A stretch of DNA of 64,000 bases from Paludibacterium denitrificans. GTDB taxonomy: Bacteria; Pseudomonadota; Gammaproteobacteria; Burkholderiales; Chromobacteriaceae. Positions within the stretch are counted from its first letter, which is position 1, and each line of letters begins with the position of its first letter. Position numbers and translations under genes: made by a program. Shown piece after piece: positions 1 to 12,318 of this stretch. The notes below the pieces were generated by a model. The model did no database searches and was not told where the DNA came from. It worked only from the letters and a program-made list of their open reading frames with translations. The stretch covers positions 2,356,001-2,420,000 of the forward strand of contig NZ_WLYX01000001.1 of NCBI RefSeq assembly GCF_009707705.1, written 5' to 3'.

Positions 1-312
1 ATGGTTGCTGAGAATGCCGCGCGACAATTCCTCCACGCTCACTTCGGCGCCAATATCGTCAGACAGAATGAACAGCCCATCCAGCTTGGGCGCGTACCCC
101 AGCGGTAAATCTACCGGCTGCCGCAAGCCGTTACTTAGCCGTACCGGCTGACCATCCAGCGACAGCGGCAGAAACTCATACAGCTTTTTTTCGGCCAACT
201 GATTGGCGCGCGTCAGTATCTCGGTTGCAATGGCAAAGTCGGCCATGGAACTCTGTGGCAACAGAAGAAAACCGTAGCGTAACGGCTTGGCAACATGCAT
301 CGGCTGAACCAT
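1..312 (-). CDS. GlxA/AraC-family regulator, N-terminal part
   Basis: Open from an ATG at 312 on the minus strand to the window edge (104 codons, no stop). The protein begins MVQPMHVAKPLRYGFLLLPQ and continues with SSMADFAIATEILTRANQL, the DJ-1/PfpI-like (class I amidotransferase-like) sensor fold found at the N-terminus of GlxA-type AraC-family regulators. The DNA-binding helix-turn-helix would lie outside the window, so the AraC part is inferred from the family. It is divergent from the glutamate dehydrogenase gene, with about 350 bp between the starts. GlxA-type proteins often sit near amine or amino-acid catabolism genes, but no target can be named from this sequence. Confidence 0.6.
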   Translation of the reverse strand, partial: MVQPMHVAKPLRYGFLLLPQSSMADFAIATEILTRANQLAEKKLYEFLPLSLDGQPVRLSNGLRQPVDLPLGYAPKLDGLFILSDDIGAEVSVEELSRGILSNH

Positions 313-664
313 GGTGAGAAGAAGTGGCGCGGTATTCCGTGTATTGTGGGACGAGGCAAGTTTTCCTCGCGCTGCATTGTACGATGATTCAAGGCCAAGA
401 CAACATCTAATCCGGTTTCGGGGGCTGTTGCCGATGACCGGTGTGGCGCGGGATGAAAGACTAGCGTTATTTCCGCCTGATTTATCGTTAGCGACCACGT
501 GACTCTGCGGCTAAAAAGAAGAAACGCGGAGGTTCACTGTCAGGCAGGGCGAACCACCGCATCCGGGATTCTGTAACTCGACGTCGCATTCCGGAAATGC
601 TGCTCAGGGGGTGGGTTACTACAATGCGCCCACGCACTTCGTGCTGACCAACAAGAGAAGCCTC

Positions 665-3600
665 ATGTCGCTTACAAATAAGACCGAACTCGCTAGCCTG
701 ATCACGGATATTCAGGCAATAGCCGAGAACAAGCTTTCCCCTCAGGAGACACACCAACTTGCCGCGTTCTTCCCGATTTATTTCGAGGAAACCGAGCATG
801 CCGATTTACGACGTTTTTCCTCGCTGGACCTGTTTGGCGCCGCGATGGCGCATTTTGAATTTGCCCGCAAGCGCCTGCCCGGTGTGCAGAAAGCGCGAAT
901 TTATAACCCGGACTTTGAGCGTGATGGCTGGCAAAGCACGCATTCGGTGATTGAGATTGTCGCCGATGACATGCCGTTCCTGATTGATTCCATCGCCATG
1001 CTGCTGTCCCGCCATAACATCAACCTGCATCTGCTGGTGCATCCGGTGTTGTCGGTGGCGCGTAACGAGCAGGGTGAATTACTCAGCGTGAAGCGCACGG
1101 AAGACCGTCATCTGCCGCTGGAGTCCTTCATCCATGTGCAGATTGACCGTGTCAGTGATGCGGCCATGCTGCACACGCTGGAAGCTGAGCTCAATCGCAT
1201 CATCGCGGATATTCGTCTGGTGGTGAGCGACGAGCCGCGCATGCGTGAGCAACTGGTGGTGATCAGCAAGGATCTGGCCAAGCTCAAGGGGGCGCGGGCA
1301 GATGAGGCGCGCGAGGCGGTGGCCTTCTTGCACTGGATGGCCGACAACCATTTCTTGTTCATGGGCTACTGTGATTACGATCTGGTTGAGCGCGAGGGCA
1401 AGGACAGCCTGCGCATCGTCAAGGATTCGGGGCTGGGTATCCTGCGGCATCAGGGCGACAAGGAGTATTCCACCAGTTTTGAACAGTTACCCCAATCCTT
1501 GCGTGAACTGGCGCACCAGCCGCAGCTGATCATCCTCAACAAGTCGCAGACACGCTCGACGATTCACCGTTCAGCCTATATCGATTTTGTCGGCATCAAA
1601 CGCCTCAATGACAAGGGTGAAGTGATCGGGGAGCGGCGCTATCTTGGCCTTTACACCGCGCGCACTTACCATGCGTCGCCCAAAGACATCCCCATCCTGC
1701 GCAACAAGGTGATGTCGGTGATCCACAACTGTGATTTTGTCGACGATAGCTACAAAGCCAAAACCTTGAGCTTTGTGCTGGAAAGCTATCCGCGTGACGA
1801 GTTGTTTGAGATTCCGGCCGAGGTGCTGGGACCGATTGCCGAGGGCATTGTCAGCTTGCAGGAGCGGCCACGCGTGCGCCTGTTTGTGCGTACCGATCGC
1901 TATCATCGTTACGTCAGCTGTCTGGTGTATGTGCCACGTGACAGCTTCAGTACCGAGGTGCGCCTAAAGATCGAACAGGTGCTGCTACATGCCTTCAATG
2001 GTTCGGCGGCGGAGTTCAGCGTGCAGATCGGCGATGGCATGTTGGCGCGGGTGCATTACATCATCCGCACCCAGTCGGCCAAGCTGCCCACCTTCCGCGA
2101 CAGCGAGATTGAGGCGGAGATTGCCCGTGTGGTGCGCGGCTGGCTGGAGGAACTGCATCAGCTGCTGGTGGAAGCGCATGGCGAAGAAGTGGGTAACGCC
2201 TTGTTCAAGCGTTACAAGGGGGCGTTCCCGGTGGCGTACCGGGATGATTTTGCTGCCCGTAATGCGCTGCTGGATATTCAGCACCGGAAGCGGTTTCGGC
2301 CAACCTTCCGTTGACGATGAAGCTGTATCGCCCATTCCAGCATGGTGCCCGGGCGTTCAATCTGAAGCTGTTTCATGACCGCGAGCCGATGAATTTGTCG
2401 GCCAGCCTGCCCATTCTGGAGAACATGGGCGTCCGGGTGCGCGATGAGCATCCGTATTGCGTTGAGCGCGACGATGGCTCGGTGGTGTGGATCAGCGATT
2501 TTGGTCTGGATCTGGGGGCTGCGTTCGAGCAAATGGGCCGTGATGACGTGCAGCAGAATTTCCGGGATCTGCTGACACAGGTTTTTGCCAAGCGTTGCGA
2601 GAATGACGGTTTTAACCGGCTGGCGTTGCTGGCGGGCATGAACTGGCGCGAGATTTCGCTGATCCGTGCCTGGTCCAAGTATCTGCGTCAGGCTGGCCTG
2701 ACCTTTAGCCAGAGCTACATCGAACAATGCGTGGCCAATTATCCGGAGATTACGCGTCTGGCTGGTGGCGTTGTTTGTGGCACGGCTGCATCCGCTTGAC
2801 GCCGATGCCACGTTGGCCGAAACCCTGCTGGCAGAACTGCGTGAGCGGCTGGATAACGTGGCCAATCTGGACGAAGACCGTATCCTCAATGGTTTCCTGG
2901 CCGTCATTCTGGCGATCCGGCGCAGCAATTTCTGGCAACAGACCGCCGCATGCGAGAGCAAGCCTTACCTTTCGTTCAAGCTCGAGTCGGCGGCGATTCC
3001 ATTCCTGCCACAACCGCGGCCGCTGTTTGAAATATGGGTGTACAGCCCCCGTGTGGAAGGTGTGCATCTGCGTGGCGCCAAGGTGGCGCGTGGCGGTTTG
3101 CGCTGGTCTGACCGCATGGAAGATTTCCGCACCGAAGTGCTGGGTCTGGTCAAGGCGCAGATGGTGAAGAACTCGGTCATCGTGCCGATGGGCTCAAAGG
3201 GCGGTTTTGTCTGCAAGCAATTGCCGTTAACCAGTGAGCGCGAGGCGTTCATGGCCGAAGGCATTGCCTGCTACAAGATTTTCATTTCCGGGCTATTGGA
3301 TCTGACCGACAACCTGGTGGCCGGACAGGTGGTGCCGCCGCCGCACGTGCGTCGTCTGGATGCGGATGATCCGTATCTGGTGGTGGCTGCCGACAAAGGC
3401 ACGGCGACCTTCTCGGACATCGCCAACGGCGTTTCCGCTGATTACGACTTCTGGCTGGGTGACGCGTTTGCGTCCGGTGGCTCGGCGGGTTACGACCACA
3501 AGGGCATGGGTATTACCGCTCGCGGTGCCCGGGAGGCGGTGAAACGCCATTTCCGCCATCTGGGTAAAGATATCCAGAACGAAGACTTTACCGTGATCGG

Positions 3601-5449
3601 TATTGGCGATATGGCAGGCGATGTGTTTGGCAACGGCATGCTGCTGTCGAAGCACATCCGCCTGAAGGCCGCCTTCAATCACCAGCACATCTTTATCGAT
3701 CCCAACCCGGATGCGGCCATTAGCTATGCCGAACGGTGCCGCCTGTTCCAGCTGCCGCGTTCCAGTTGGGCGGATTACAACCGGGAGTGCATCTCTGCCG
3801 GGGGCGGTATCTTTGAGCGTTCGGCCAAGTCGATTCCGCTGTCGGCCGAGGTCAAGGCCTGGCTGAATACCGACAAGGACAGCATGGCGCCGCTGGAGCT
3901 GATCAACAACTTGCTCAAGGCCGAAGCCGACCTCCTCTACAACGGTGGCATTGGCACTTACGTCAAGGCTTCCACCGAAAGCCATGCCGATGCCCGTGAC
4001 CGCGCCAACGACGGCCTGCGCGTCAACGGCAACGAGTTGCGCGTCAAGGTGGTGGGCGAGGGCGGCAACCCTGGGCTGCACGCAGAAAGGTCGTATCGAG
4101 TTTGCCCTCAAGGGCGGGCTGATCTGTTCCGATGCGATTGATAATTCGGCTAAGCGTCGATTGCTCCGATCACGAGGTCAACATCAAGATCTTGCTGGGC
4201 GCGGTGATGCAGGCAGTTACGACATGACGCTGAAGCAGCGCAATGAACTGCTGGCCGAGATGACGGATGAAGTGGGGCAGCTGGTATTGCGCAACAATTA
4301 CCTGCAAACCCAGACGCTGGCGAGCAAGCGGCTGGATTCGGCCAACATGCTGTCGTCGCATGCACGCCTGATTGCGCACATGGAAAAAACCGGTGAGTTG
4401 AATCGCGAGCTGGAATTCCTGCCTTCGGACAGCCAGATCAATGAACGCCGTCTGGCTCGGCAGGGGTTGACCACGCCGGAAGTGGCGGTTCTGTTGGCGT
4501 ACAGCAAAATCTCGCTGGATCAGGCCATTTTGCACACGGATGTGCCGGATGATGCGGATTTTCTGCCAGTGCTGGTGAATTACTTCCCGCACCCGCTGCA
4601 GCAGCGTTTCCGCGAGCAGATGGCGCAGCATCACCTCAAGCGCGAGATCATTGCCAATCAGCTGGCCAACCAGATCATCAACCGCATGGGCACCACTTTT
4701 GTGTTCCGCCTGCAAGAGGAGTCGCCGTTCTCGGCGGCGGACATTGCACGCGCTTGGTGGATTGCCTGCCGGGTGTTTGACGCCGAGCAATTATGGCAGC
4801 GGATCGAGGCGCTGGACGCCGGGATTCCAGCCGATCTGCAGATGCAGCTGATGGGCATGGTGCGCACGTTGGTGGAACGCGTGACGCGCTGGGTCTTGCG
4901 CAACAAGCGGCCATTTGGCTCGGTCAATGGCGTGATAGAGCAATACGCCGCCAAGGTTCAGGTGCTGTTGACCACCCTGCCGGCACTGATCCATGCCGAC
5001 GACTATCCGGCTGTTGCCGCACTGGAGCAACGTTTGGCAGTGCCCAATTTGCTTAAGCAGAGCTGGCGCAGGTGCTGGCGCGGCTGGAGTTTGCCGTACC
5101 GCTGATGGACATCATCGAAATTGCGGAAGGTGGAGAATTGGCGCTGGATGAAGTGGCTCGCCACTATTACCAGCTGGGACATCAGTTGCAGCTGGACTGG
5201 CTGCGTGAGGCCATCACCCGCTTGCCGCGTGATAACCGTTGGCAGTCGCTGGCGCGTTCGGCCTTGCGCGATGATCTGTATCGCCTGCATCGCAAGTTGC
5301 TGCGTCTGGTGTTGCAGGATGGCTCGGCCGGGACGTCGGCCGTCACCAACTGGCTTGCCACCCGGCAACATGATGTGGAGATCTGCAACCAGATGTTTGC
5401 CGAGTTGCAGTCCTTCGAGTCGTTGGACCCGGCGATGCTGTCGGCTTAA
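665..5449 (+). CDS. gdhB: NAD-dependent glutamate dehydrogenase, large (about 1,600 aa) type
   Basis: Oxidative deamination of glutamate to 2-oxoglutarate with NAD. Corrected length is about 1,594 residues, normal for the large class. The ATG at 665 is preceded by a weak purine stretch (gagaagcc). N-terminal ACT-like regulatory regions are followed by the catalytic core ([36 protein letters not shown]). The sequence as given is broken at five places: 2284, 2761, 4073, 4150 and 5052. Two read GCTAAGC or GCTTAAGC where GCCGGC restores the frame, and two are one-base changes at CCTGG. All family motifs survive across the breaks, so I treat these as sequencing errors and the gene as intact. It is followed by a terminator. 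Confidence 0.93.
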
Positions 5450-5518
5450 GCATGCGCGAGCTCAACAACCATCTGTTGGCCGGATGAGTTAGCTCTTGCC
5501 TGACGCGGAAAACCGTCA

Positions 5519-5546
5519 AGCCAGCCCTTTCGGGCTGGCTTTTTTG
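5519..5546 (+). terminator. Rho-independent terminator of gdhB
   Basis: AGCCAGCCC and GGGCTGGCT form a nine-base stem with a TTTC loop, followed by six T, 70 bp after the gdhB stop. Confidence 0.9.
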
Positions 5547-5944
5547 TTGTTCCATTGCCACACCTTATTGTTTGATGTCTTAAACGCATCAATTATTTCT
5601 TTGCTGTAAATCAGTGCAGGATTGCTCGCTTATTGTGCTGACGTACGCCATTTTTGCGCATTTATTACTCGTTTTCAGTAGGTTGTGGCGATATCCAAAG
5701 TAAATGTTGCAATGCGATGCACCTTGTTCTGTTTGACTTTTTACTGCGGGTGATCGATTTTTTAAACGACTTTGGCCAGCTGGCACAGTTATGGCTAAGG
5801 TGTTCCGTAACGATAGGCAGGCCGGTTCGAGTGAGAAAAATAATCAGAGTTTTTACTCTTTACATGCCTGGTGTTGCTCAGTAATCTGACTGTAAAAGTA
5901 AAACTAAATTCCGCTTGGCGGAACAATGCAGAGGAGTTGCCTTG

Positions 5945-7052
5945 ATGGGACCGGAGAAATCCAACAACGATGTGCTGGTCAGCTTTCGTGGTGTGCAAAA
6001 GAGTTACGACGGCGAAAGTCTGATCGTCAAACACCGGACCTCGACATTCAACGAGGTGAATTCCTGACGCTGCTGGGGCCTTCCGGTTCGGGCAAGACCA
6101 CCTGCCTGATGATGCTGGCCGGTTTTGAAACCCCGACCCACGGTGAGATTCGTCTGGACGGCCAGTTGCTCAACATGGTGCCGCCGCACAAGCGCAACAT
6201 CGGCATGGTGTTTCAGAACTACGCGCTGTTTCCCCACATGACGGTGGCCGAGAACCGGCTTACCCGTTGACCATTCGCAAGCTGTCCAAATCCGACGTGG
6301 CTGACAAGGTCAAGAAAGCGCTGGACATGGTGCAGCTCGGCCACTTGGGCCATCGCTATCCGGCCCAGCTGTCCGGTGGCCAGCAGCAGCGTGTGGCCTT
6401 GGCCCGTGCGCTGGTGTTTGAACCGAAGCTGGTACTGATGGATGAGCCGCTGGGCGCGCTGGATAAACAACTGCGTGAACACATGCAGATGGAGATCAAG
6501 CATATCCATCAAACCCTCGGGGTCACGGTGGTGTACGTTACCCACGATCAGGGCGAGGCGCTGACCATGTCCACCCGCGTGGCGGTGTTCAAGGACGGCA
6601 TCATTCAGCAGATTGATGCGGCCGATACCCTGTACGAATCGCCTTCCAACTCGTTTGTGGCCAATTTCATCGGCGAGAACAACACCCTGAAGGGTGAAGT
6701 GGTGGAGGTGTCGGGCGGTACCTGTCTGGTGCGCTTGCCGGATGGCGCGGCGATCAAGGCACGCCCGGTGTGTGTCAGCCGTCCGGGCGAGACGACTTCC
6801 ATGTCCATCCGTCCGGAGCGGATCCGTCTGAACGGTGCCGCCGAGTCCTGCGACAACCGTCTGACCGGCAAGTTGGCCGAATTCATCTATTTTGGCGATC
6901 ACGTTCGCCTGCGCCTCGAAATTGCTTACCAGCCCGGTTTTATGGTCAAGGTGCCAGTGGGCGAACTGGATGGCCGCTGGAAAGTCGGCGACAGCCTGAA
7001 CGTTGGCTGGATGTCTGGCGATATCCGTGCGCTTGACCCGCAGTCTCATTAA
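5945..7052 (+). CDS. potA: Polyamine ABC transporter ATP-binding protein
   Basis: ATPase subunit energising spermidine/putrescine uptake at the cytoplasmic face. The ATG at 5945 follows a GAGG Shine-Dalgarno. Visible motifs: Walker [10 protein letters not shown], signature [15 protein letters not shown], Walker [13 protein letters not shown], switch His in [12 protein letters not shown], and a C-terminal TOBE-type domain (IRPERIRL). Two frameshifts, near 6038 and 6256, both read ACCGG where ACCTGG restores the frame (H-L-D-L-D and N-L-A-Y-P). It is first in a potA-D-B-C operon, 47 bp before the binding-protein gene. Corrected length is about 370 residues, normal for PotA. Confidence 0.93.
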
Positions 7053-7099
7053 AACTTTCCCAACGCAGTACCCGCAGAGAGCACAGAGGAGAAAAACTG

Positions 7100-8139
7100 A
7101 TGAACAAGATCCAGTACGCCGTATCCTTGGCGGTAACTGCCGCTTTTGCCATGCCTTGGCTTTGGCTGCCAAAGACGTTACCGTCGTGTCGTTTGGGGGC
7201 GCCAACAAACAGGCGCAAGTGGCGGCTTATTACCAGCCGTTCCAGAAAGCCACCGGTATTGCGGTCAAGGGAACCGATTACAACGGTGAAATGGCCAAAG
7301 TGAAAGCCATGGTGCAAACCGGCCATCCGACCGGGATGTGGTCGAAGTCGAATCGCCGGAACTGTTGCGTGGCTGTGAAGAAGGTCTGTTCGAAAAGATC
7401 AACTGGGCCAAGGTTGGCAACAAGGCCGACTTTGTTGCACCGGCCAAGGCATCGGAATGTGGCGTCGGTATCTTTGTCTGGTCGACGGCCATTGCCTACA
7501 ACGCCGACAAGCTCAAAGTGGCTCCGACCTCTTGGGCCGATTTCTGGGACGTGAAAAAATTCCCGGGCAAGCGCGGCCTGCGCAAGGGTGCCAAGTACAC
7601 CACGGAATTTGCCCTGATGGCTGACGGTGTGAAACCGGCCGACGTCTACAAGGTACTGGGCACCAAGGCTGGTGTGGAACGCGCCTTCAAGAAGCTGACC
7701 CAACTGAAACCGTACATCCAGTGGTGGGAAGCCGGTGCACAGCCGCCGCAATTCCCGGCCTCTGGTGACGTGGTGATGAGCTCGGCCTATAACGGCCGTA
7801 TCGACAGCGCCCAGAAGGAAGGCAAGCATCTGAAAGTGGTGTGGAACGGCAGCATCTACGACGTGGATTCCTGGGCCATTCCTAAGGGCGCCAAGGTGGC
7901 TGAGGCGATGCAGTTCATCAACTTTGCCAGCAAGCCGGAAAACCAGAAGGTCTATTCCACCAAGATCGCTTACGGTCCGACCAACCTGAAAGCCGTGAAG
8001 CTGCTGCTTAACCAAGGATGCTGCTAACCTGCCGACCGCTCCGGCCAACCTGAAGGGTGCGCTGGCCATGAACGTATCGTTCTGGGTTGACCACGGCGAA
8101 GAGCTGGAAGAGCGTTTCAACGCCTGGGCTGCTCGCTAA
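7100..8139 (+). CDS. potD: Periplasmic polyamine-binding protein
   Basis: Extracytoplasmic solute-binding protein of the PotD/PotF type that delivers polyamine to the PotBC permease. The start at 7100 follows AGAGGAGAAA. An N-terminal signal peptide (basic MNK then a hydrophobic stretch ending near ALALAAKD) is visible after repairing a one-base loss near 7153. Conserved family segments include TWDVVEVESPELL and YNGRIDSAQ. Further breaks lie at 7339 (ACCGGG for ACCTGGG) and 8006-8013 (GCTTAACC at a probable GCCGGCC). The C-terminus is FNAWAAR. Whether it prefers putrescine or spermidine cannot be told, so the symbol is by position. Confidence 0.88.
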
Positions 8140-8280
8140 CCCGGTGTTGCTTAAGCCGGGCCATGCCCCGTATGTGGGGATGGTGGCCCGGCCGGGGTGC
8201 CCGCTTCGGGGACTCTCCCCCGATTGTATTCATCACCATCCGGCCTGACCATGCGGCTGGACACAGTGTGACTTGCTGCC

Positions 8281-9543
8281 ATGTCCGAGACTCTTACCAC
8301 ACCTGCCCTGCTGACGGCCGCCGATGGCGTGCCGCTCAAGATCAAACTGGCCAAGGAGCGGCGCCTGAAGCAGTTCAAGGCGATGTCGCTGGTGGCGCCG
8401 TTAGCCATTTTTCTGCTGCTGACGTTCATCATCCCTATTGCCATGCTGCTGTATCGCAGCGTGGACAACCCTGAAATTGTCACGGCGCTGCCCAATGTGT
8501 CGCGCCAGATCGCCTCTTGGGACAAGCGGGCCTTGCCGCCCGAGGCCGTGTTTGTTGCCATGGCCAAGGATCTGGCACAGGCCAAAGAAGACAAGACGGT
8601 CTTCAATGTGGCCAAGCGGCTGAACATGGATATCGGCGGTTTCCGCTCCCTGATCATGAAAACAGCGCGCAAGATGCCGCTGACGCTGGAGCCGGGGGAA
8701 ACCTATCGCGACCGCTTCATTCAGATCGATGACCGCTGGGGTGATCCGGATCATTGGCATGTGGTTGCCCAGAACGCCAAACCCCGGACGCCGTACTACA
8801 TCTATAACTCGCTCGATTTGCGCGAGACCAAGTCGGGCTTGCCACAACTGGCCCCGGAAGATGAACGTGCCTTTCTCAGCATCTTTGGCCGTACCTTGTG
8901 GATGAGCTTCTGGATTACCGCCTTTGCCATTTTGCTGGGCTATCCGATTGCCTACTGGCTGGCCAACCTGCTTAAGCGCGCAAGAGCAACTTGCTGATGA
9001 TTCTGGTATTGCTGCCGTTCTGGACCTCGGTGCTGGTACGGGTGGCGGCCTGGATCGTACTGTTGCAGTCCGAAGGTCTGGTCAATAGCGGCCTGATGGC
9101 GCTGGGTATTACCGACCACCCCTTGCAGTTGGCCTTCAACCGTGTGGGCGTGTATATCGCCATGGTGCACATCCTGTTGCCTTTTGTGATCTTGCCCACC
9201 TATAGCGTGATGAAGAGCATTCCTCCTTCTTATGTGCGGGCAGCCATCTCGCTGGGCGATCATCCGTTTGCCGCGTTCTGGAAGATTTACTTCCCGCAAA
9301 CGCGTGCCGGGGTGGCCGCCGGAGCCTTGCTGGTGTTCATCATGAGTATTGGCTACTACATCACGCCCTTGCTCGGCAGCCCGCAAGACCAGATGGTGAG
9401 TTACTACGTGGCGTTCTATACCAACGTCACCATCAACTGGGGCATGGCCGCTGCACTGGGGTCGTTGCTGCTGGTGGCTACGTTGGCACTGTATGCTGTG
9501 TATAACCGCCCTGGTCGGTTCCGATAGTCTGAGTCTGGGGTAA
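8281..9543 (+). CDS. potB: Polyamine ABC transporter permease
   Basis: Inner-membrane permease of the PotB type. The first transmembrane segment ([17 protein letters not shown]) is followed by a periplasmic region of about 140 residues, longer than in E. coli PotB. The five-helix binding-protein-dependent transport domain then carries the EAA-type loop ([20 protein letters not shown]). There is a frameshift at 8970-8977, where GCTTAAGC replaces GCCGGC. A one-base insertion near 9510 (CCCTGG for CCTGG) makes the uncorrected frame stop at 9527; corrected, it ends [10 protein letters not shown] at 9543, three bases before potC. Confidence 0.9.
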
Positions 9544-9546
9544 ATC

Positions 9547-10371
9547 ATGTTGCCTGCTTACGCTTCCCCGATTGAAAAAATCTGGTTCTGGACGTTTCGC
9601 GCGGCGTGCGTGCTGATCCTGATCTTCCGGTGTCGCCACTGTTGGTGATCATTCCGCTGTCGTTCTCGGCCGACACCTTCCTGCTGTATCCGATCAAGTC
9701 GTACTCGTTGCACTGGTATGCCGAATTCTTTGGCAACCCGGAATGGTACAACTCGGTGAAGAACAGCTTTATCGTGGCCCCGGCATCCACCTTGCTGGCT
9801 ACCGCCTTGGGGACACTGGCAGCGGTGGGGTTGACCTCGTCCAACTTCCCCGGCAAATCGGTGCTGATGAGTGTGCTGATTTCACCGATGATCGTGCCGG
9901 TGGTGATTGTCGGGGTGGGGGCTTACCTGTTCTTCGCTCCGCTGGGATTGGCCAATACCTATATCGGGCTGATTCTGATGCACACGGCACTGGGCGTACC
10001 GTTTGTGGTGATCACCGTGTCAGCCACGCTGCGCGGTTTCAACCCCAGCCTGATCAAGGCCAGTGCCAGCCCTGGGTGCCTACCCGCTGTTGACTTACCG
10101 TCGTGTGGTGCTGCCGCTGATTGCACCGGGCGTGATTTCCGGTGCGTTGTTTGCCTTTGCCACCTCGTTTGACGAAGTCGTCGTCACCTTGTTCATGGCG
10201 GGCCCGAATCAGCGCACCCTGCCGCGCCAGATGTTTGCCGGTATCCGCGAAAACATCAGCCCGGCCATTGCGGCCGCTGCCACGGTGTTGATCCTGTTCT
10301 CCATCGTGTTGCTGTTGACGCTGGAATGGCTGCGCGGGCGCGCCGAACGTACGCGTACTGCCAAAGTCTGA
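9547..10371 (+). CDS. potC: Polyamine ABC transporter permease
   Basis: Second permease subunit, starting three bases after potB, so probably translationally coupled. N-terminal membrane segment, then the transport domain with EAA-loop elements (A-S-L-G-A-Y near 10,072 after correction) and a final helix before LEWLRGRAERTRTAKV. Two frame changes are seen: CCGG for CCTGG at 9629, and CCCTGGG for CCTGGG at 10,069. Corrected length is about 275 residues, as usual for PotC. It ends the operon. Confidence 0.9.
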
Positions 10372-10389
10372 TGAGAGCTTGCTGCCATG

Positions 10390-10417
10390 AAAAAAGCCCG
10401 CTTAGGCGGGCTTTTTT
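10390..10417. terminator. Bidirectional terminator between potC and dut
   Basis: Six A, a GCCCGC/GCGGGC stem and six T: a symmetric hairpin usable by the convergent potC and dut transcripts. Confidence 0.9.
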
Positions 10418-10432
10418 GTGCGGGGAAACGAA

Positions 10433-10885
10433 TCAGTGCTTGCCCGTGCTGCCGAAGCCGCCTTCGCCGCGGTCGGAGCTGGCAAAGTCCTCAACAATAT
10501 TGAAGCCAACTTGTACCACCGGCACGATCACCATCTGGGCGATACGTTCCAGCGGCGCCGGGCGGAAGGTTTCATGACCACGGTTCCAGACCGAGACAAA
10601 CAGTTGCCCCTGATAGTCCGAATCGATCAATCCCACCAGATTGCCCAGTACGATGCCGTGTTTATGGCCGAGGCCCGAGCGCGGCAGAATCATGGCGGCC
10701 AAGGACGGATCGGCAATGTGGATGGCAATGCCGGTGGGCACCAGTTGGGTTTCGCCCGGGGCGATCATGATGTCGGTGTCGATGGCGGCGCGCAGGTCCA
10801 ATCCGGCCGAACCCGGCGTGGCATAATCCGGCAGCTTGTCCTTGAGTCGCAGGTCCAGAATCTTGACGTCGATAACGGGTTTCAT
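10433..10885 (-). CDS. dut: Deoxyuridine 5'-triphosphate nucleotidohydrolase (dUTPase)
   Basis: Hydrolyses dUTP to dUMP and pyrophosphate, keeping uracil out of DNA. 150 residues with all trimeric dUTPase motifs in order: [37 protein letters not shown] and the C-terminal flexible motif [12 protein letters not shown]. No frame damage. It lies downstream of coaBC on the same strand with a 76-bp gap, the usual coaBC-dut arrangement in proteobacteria. Confidence 0.97.
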   Translation of the reverse strand: MKPVIDVKILDLRLKDKLPDYATPGSAGLDLRAAIDTDIMIAPGETQLVPTGIAIHIADPSLAAMILPRSGLGHKHGIVLGNLVGLIDSDYQGQLFVSVWNRGHETFRPAPLERIAQMVIVPVVQVGFNIVEDFASSDRGEGGFGSTGKH

Positions 10886-10961
10886 GGCGGTCCTTCTGCG
10901 TAATGTAAAAGGTTGGCCGAAAGGTTTCGGCCAACCTGAAAGATAAATGACGGGCTCGCGA

Positions 10962-12148
10962 TCAGGCGCGGCGAGCCAATAGCGTGGCCAGATGCTGCAC
11001 AATGGCCTGCGCCACTTGCGCCTTGGGCATGTCCGGCAGCGGATGCTGGCTTAACATCATCCAGCAGCACCACTTCGTTGTGATCGGCGCCCATGGCGTG
11101 CTGGGCCAGGTTGGCGACCAGCATCGGCAGCTTTTTCTTCTTGCGCTTGCTTTCGGCAAAATCCAGCAAGTTGCGGCTTTCGGCAGCGAACCCCACGCAG
11201 AATGGCGCGGCAGGCAGGCTGGCAACCGTCGCCAGAATGTCCGGGTTTTCTTCCAGTTCGATTACAGGCAGCCCATCGGTCTTTTTCAGTTTATGCTCGG
11301 CGCGGTTTTTTACCCGGTAGTCCGCCACGGCGGCCACGGCAATGAAAATATCGCTCTGGCCCACCTCGCGCAGTACCGCCGCCTGCATGTCCGGGCGCTT
11401 TGCACATCGATGCAATGCAGCCCGGCGGGCACCGGCAGGGCGGTTGGCCCGGAGACCAGCGTCACCTCGGCACCGGCATCGCGACAGGCGCGGGCCAGCG
11501 CGTATCCCATCTTGCCCGAGCTGATATTGGTAATGCCGCGGACGGTATCGATCGGCTCGTAGGTGGGGGAGCTGGTGAGCAGCACTTTTTGCTTAAGCCA
11601 ACAGTTTTTCGGCAAAAAAACCATCCAGTAATTCGCACAGTTCGTACGGCTCCAGCATGCGTCCTTCGCCAGTTTCGCCGCAGGCTTGCGCCCCCGAGGC
11701 CGGGCCAAACACCGTGACGCCATCCTGTTTGAGCTGGGCGATATTGCGCTGGTTGGGCGGGTTGTCCCACATCTGCCGGTTCATTGCTGGTGCCACAATC
11801 AGCGGACAGGTACGGGCGGCCGCCAGCGTGGAGATCAGGTCATCGCAAGCGCCATGCGCCAGTTTGGACAGCATGTGCGCGGTGGCCGGGGCAATCAGGA
11901 ACGCTTCGGCCCGGCGCGACAATTCAATATGTGCCATGGCGTTATGCGGGCGCGGGTCCCACAGATCGGTATAGACCGCGTGACCGGACAGTGCCTGAAA
12001 GGTGGCTAAGCGTGACAAAGCGCGTCGCCGCTTCGGTCATCACCACTTCCACGCTGTGTCCGGCCTTGACCAGCTGGCGCGTCAGTTCTGCTGCCTTGTA
12101 GGCGGCGACGCCGCCGGTGACGCCCAGCAGTATCCGTCTGGCTGTCAT
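10962..12148 (-). CDS. coaBC: Phosphopantothenoylcysteine decarboxylase / phosphopantothenate-cysteine ligase
   Basis: Bifunctional coenzyme A biosynthesis enzyme. N-terminal CoaC flavoprotein: [17 protein letters not shown] and [12 protein letters not shown]-terminal CoaB synthetase: [20 protein letters not shown] and KLPMLVANL. Four frame breaks lie at 12,004, 11,591, 11,391 and 11,049. Three carry GCTAAGC, GCTTAAGC or GTTAAGC (minus strand) where GCCGGC or a close relative restores the reading, and the fourth is CCGG where CCTGG fits. CoaBC is normally essential, which is the strongest single argument that these breaks are errors in the sequence. Confidence 0.92.
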
Positions 12149-12318
12149 GAAATTCTCTTGATGCAGATAAGGGAAGCGCAAAAGTTTACCGGATTTTTGC
12201 CGGACTATCCGCTCGTATTGGTGAACGCCGCGACTTATTACCAAGGCATGAGCGGTTTGTTATCCTGCGTCGGTACCTTCTCAATTCAGTGCTATAGACA
12301 AAACAGGACGTTAACGCC

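Noticed and set aside
665..5449. Glutamate dehydrogenase as a decayed pseudogene
   Set aside because: All motifs are conserved across five breaks, and the breaks follow the same two-motif error rule seen in the normally essential coaBC.
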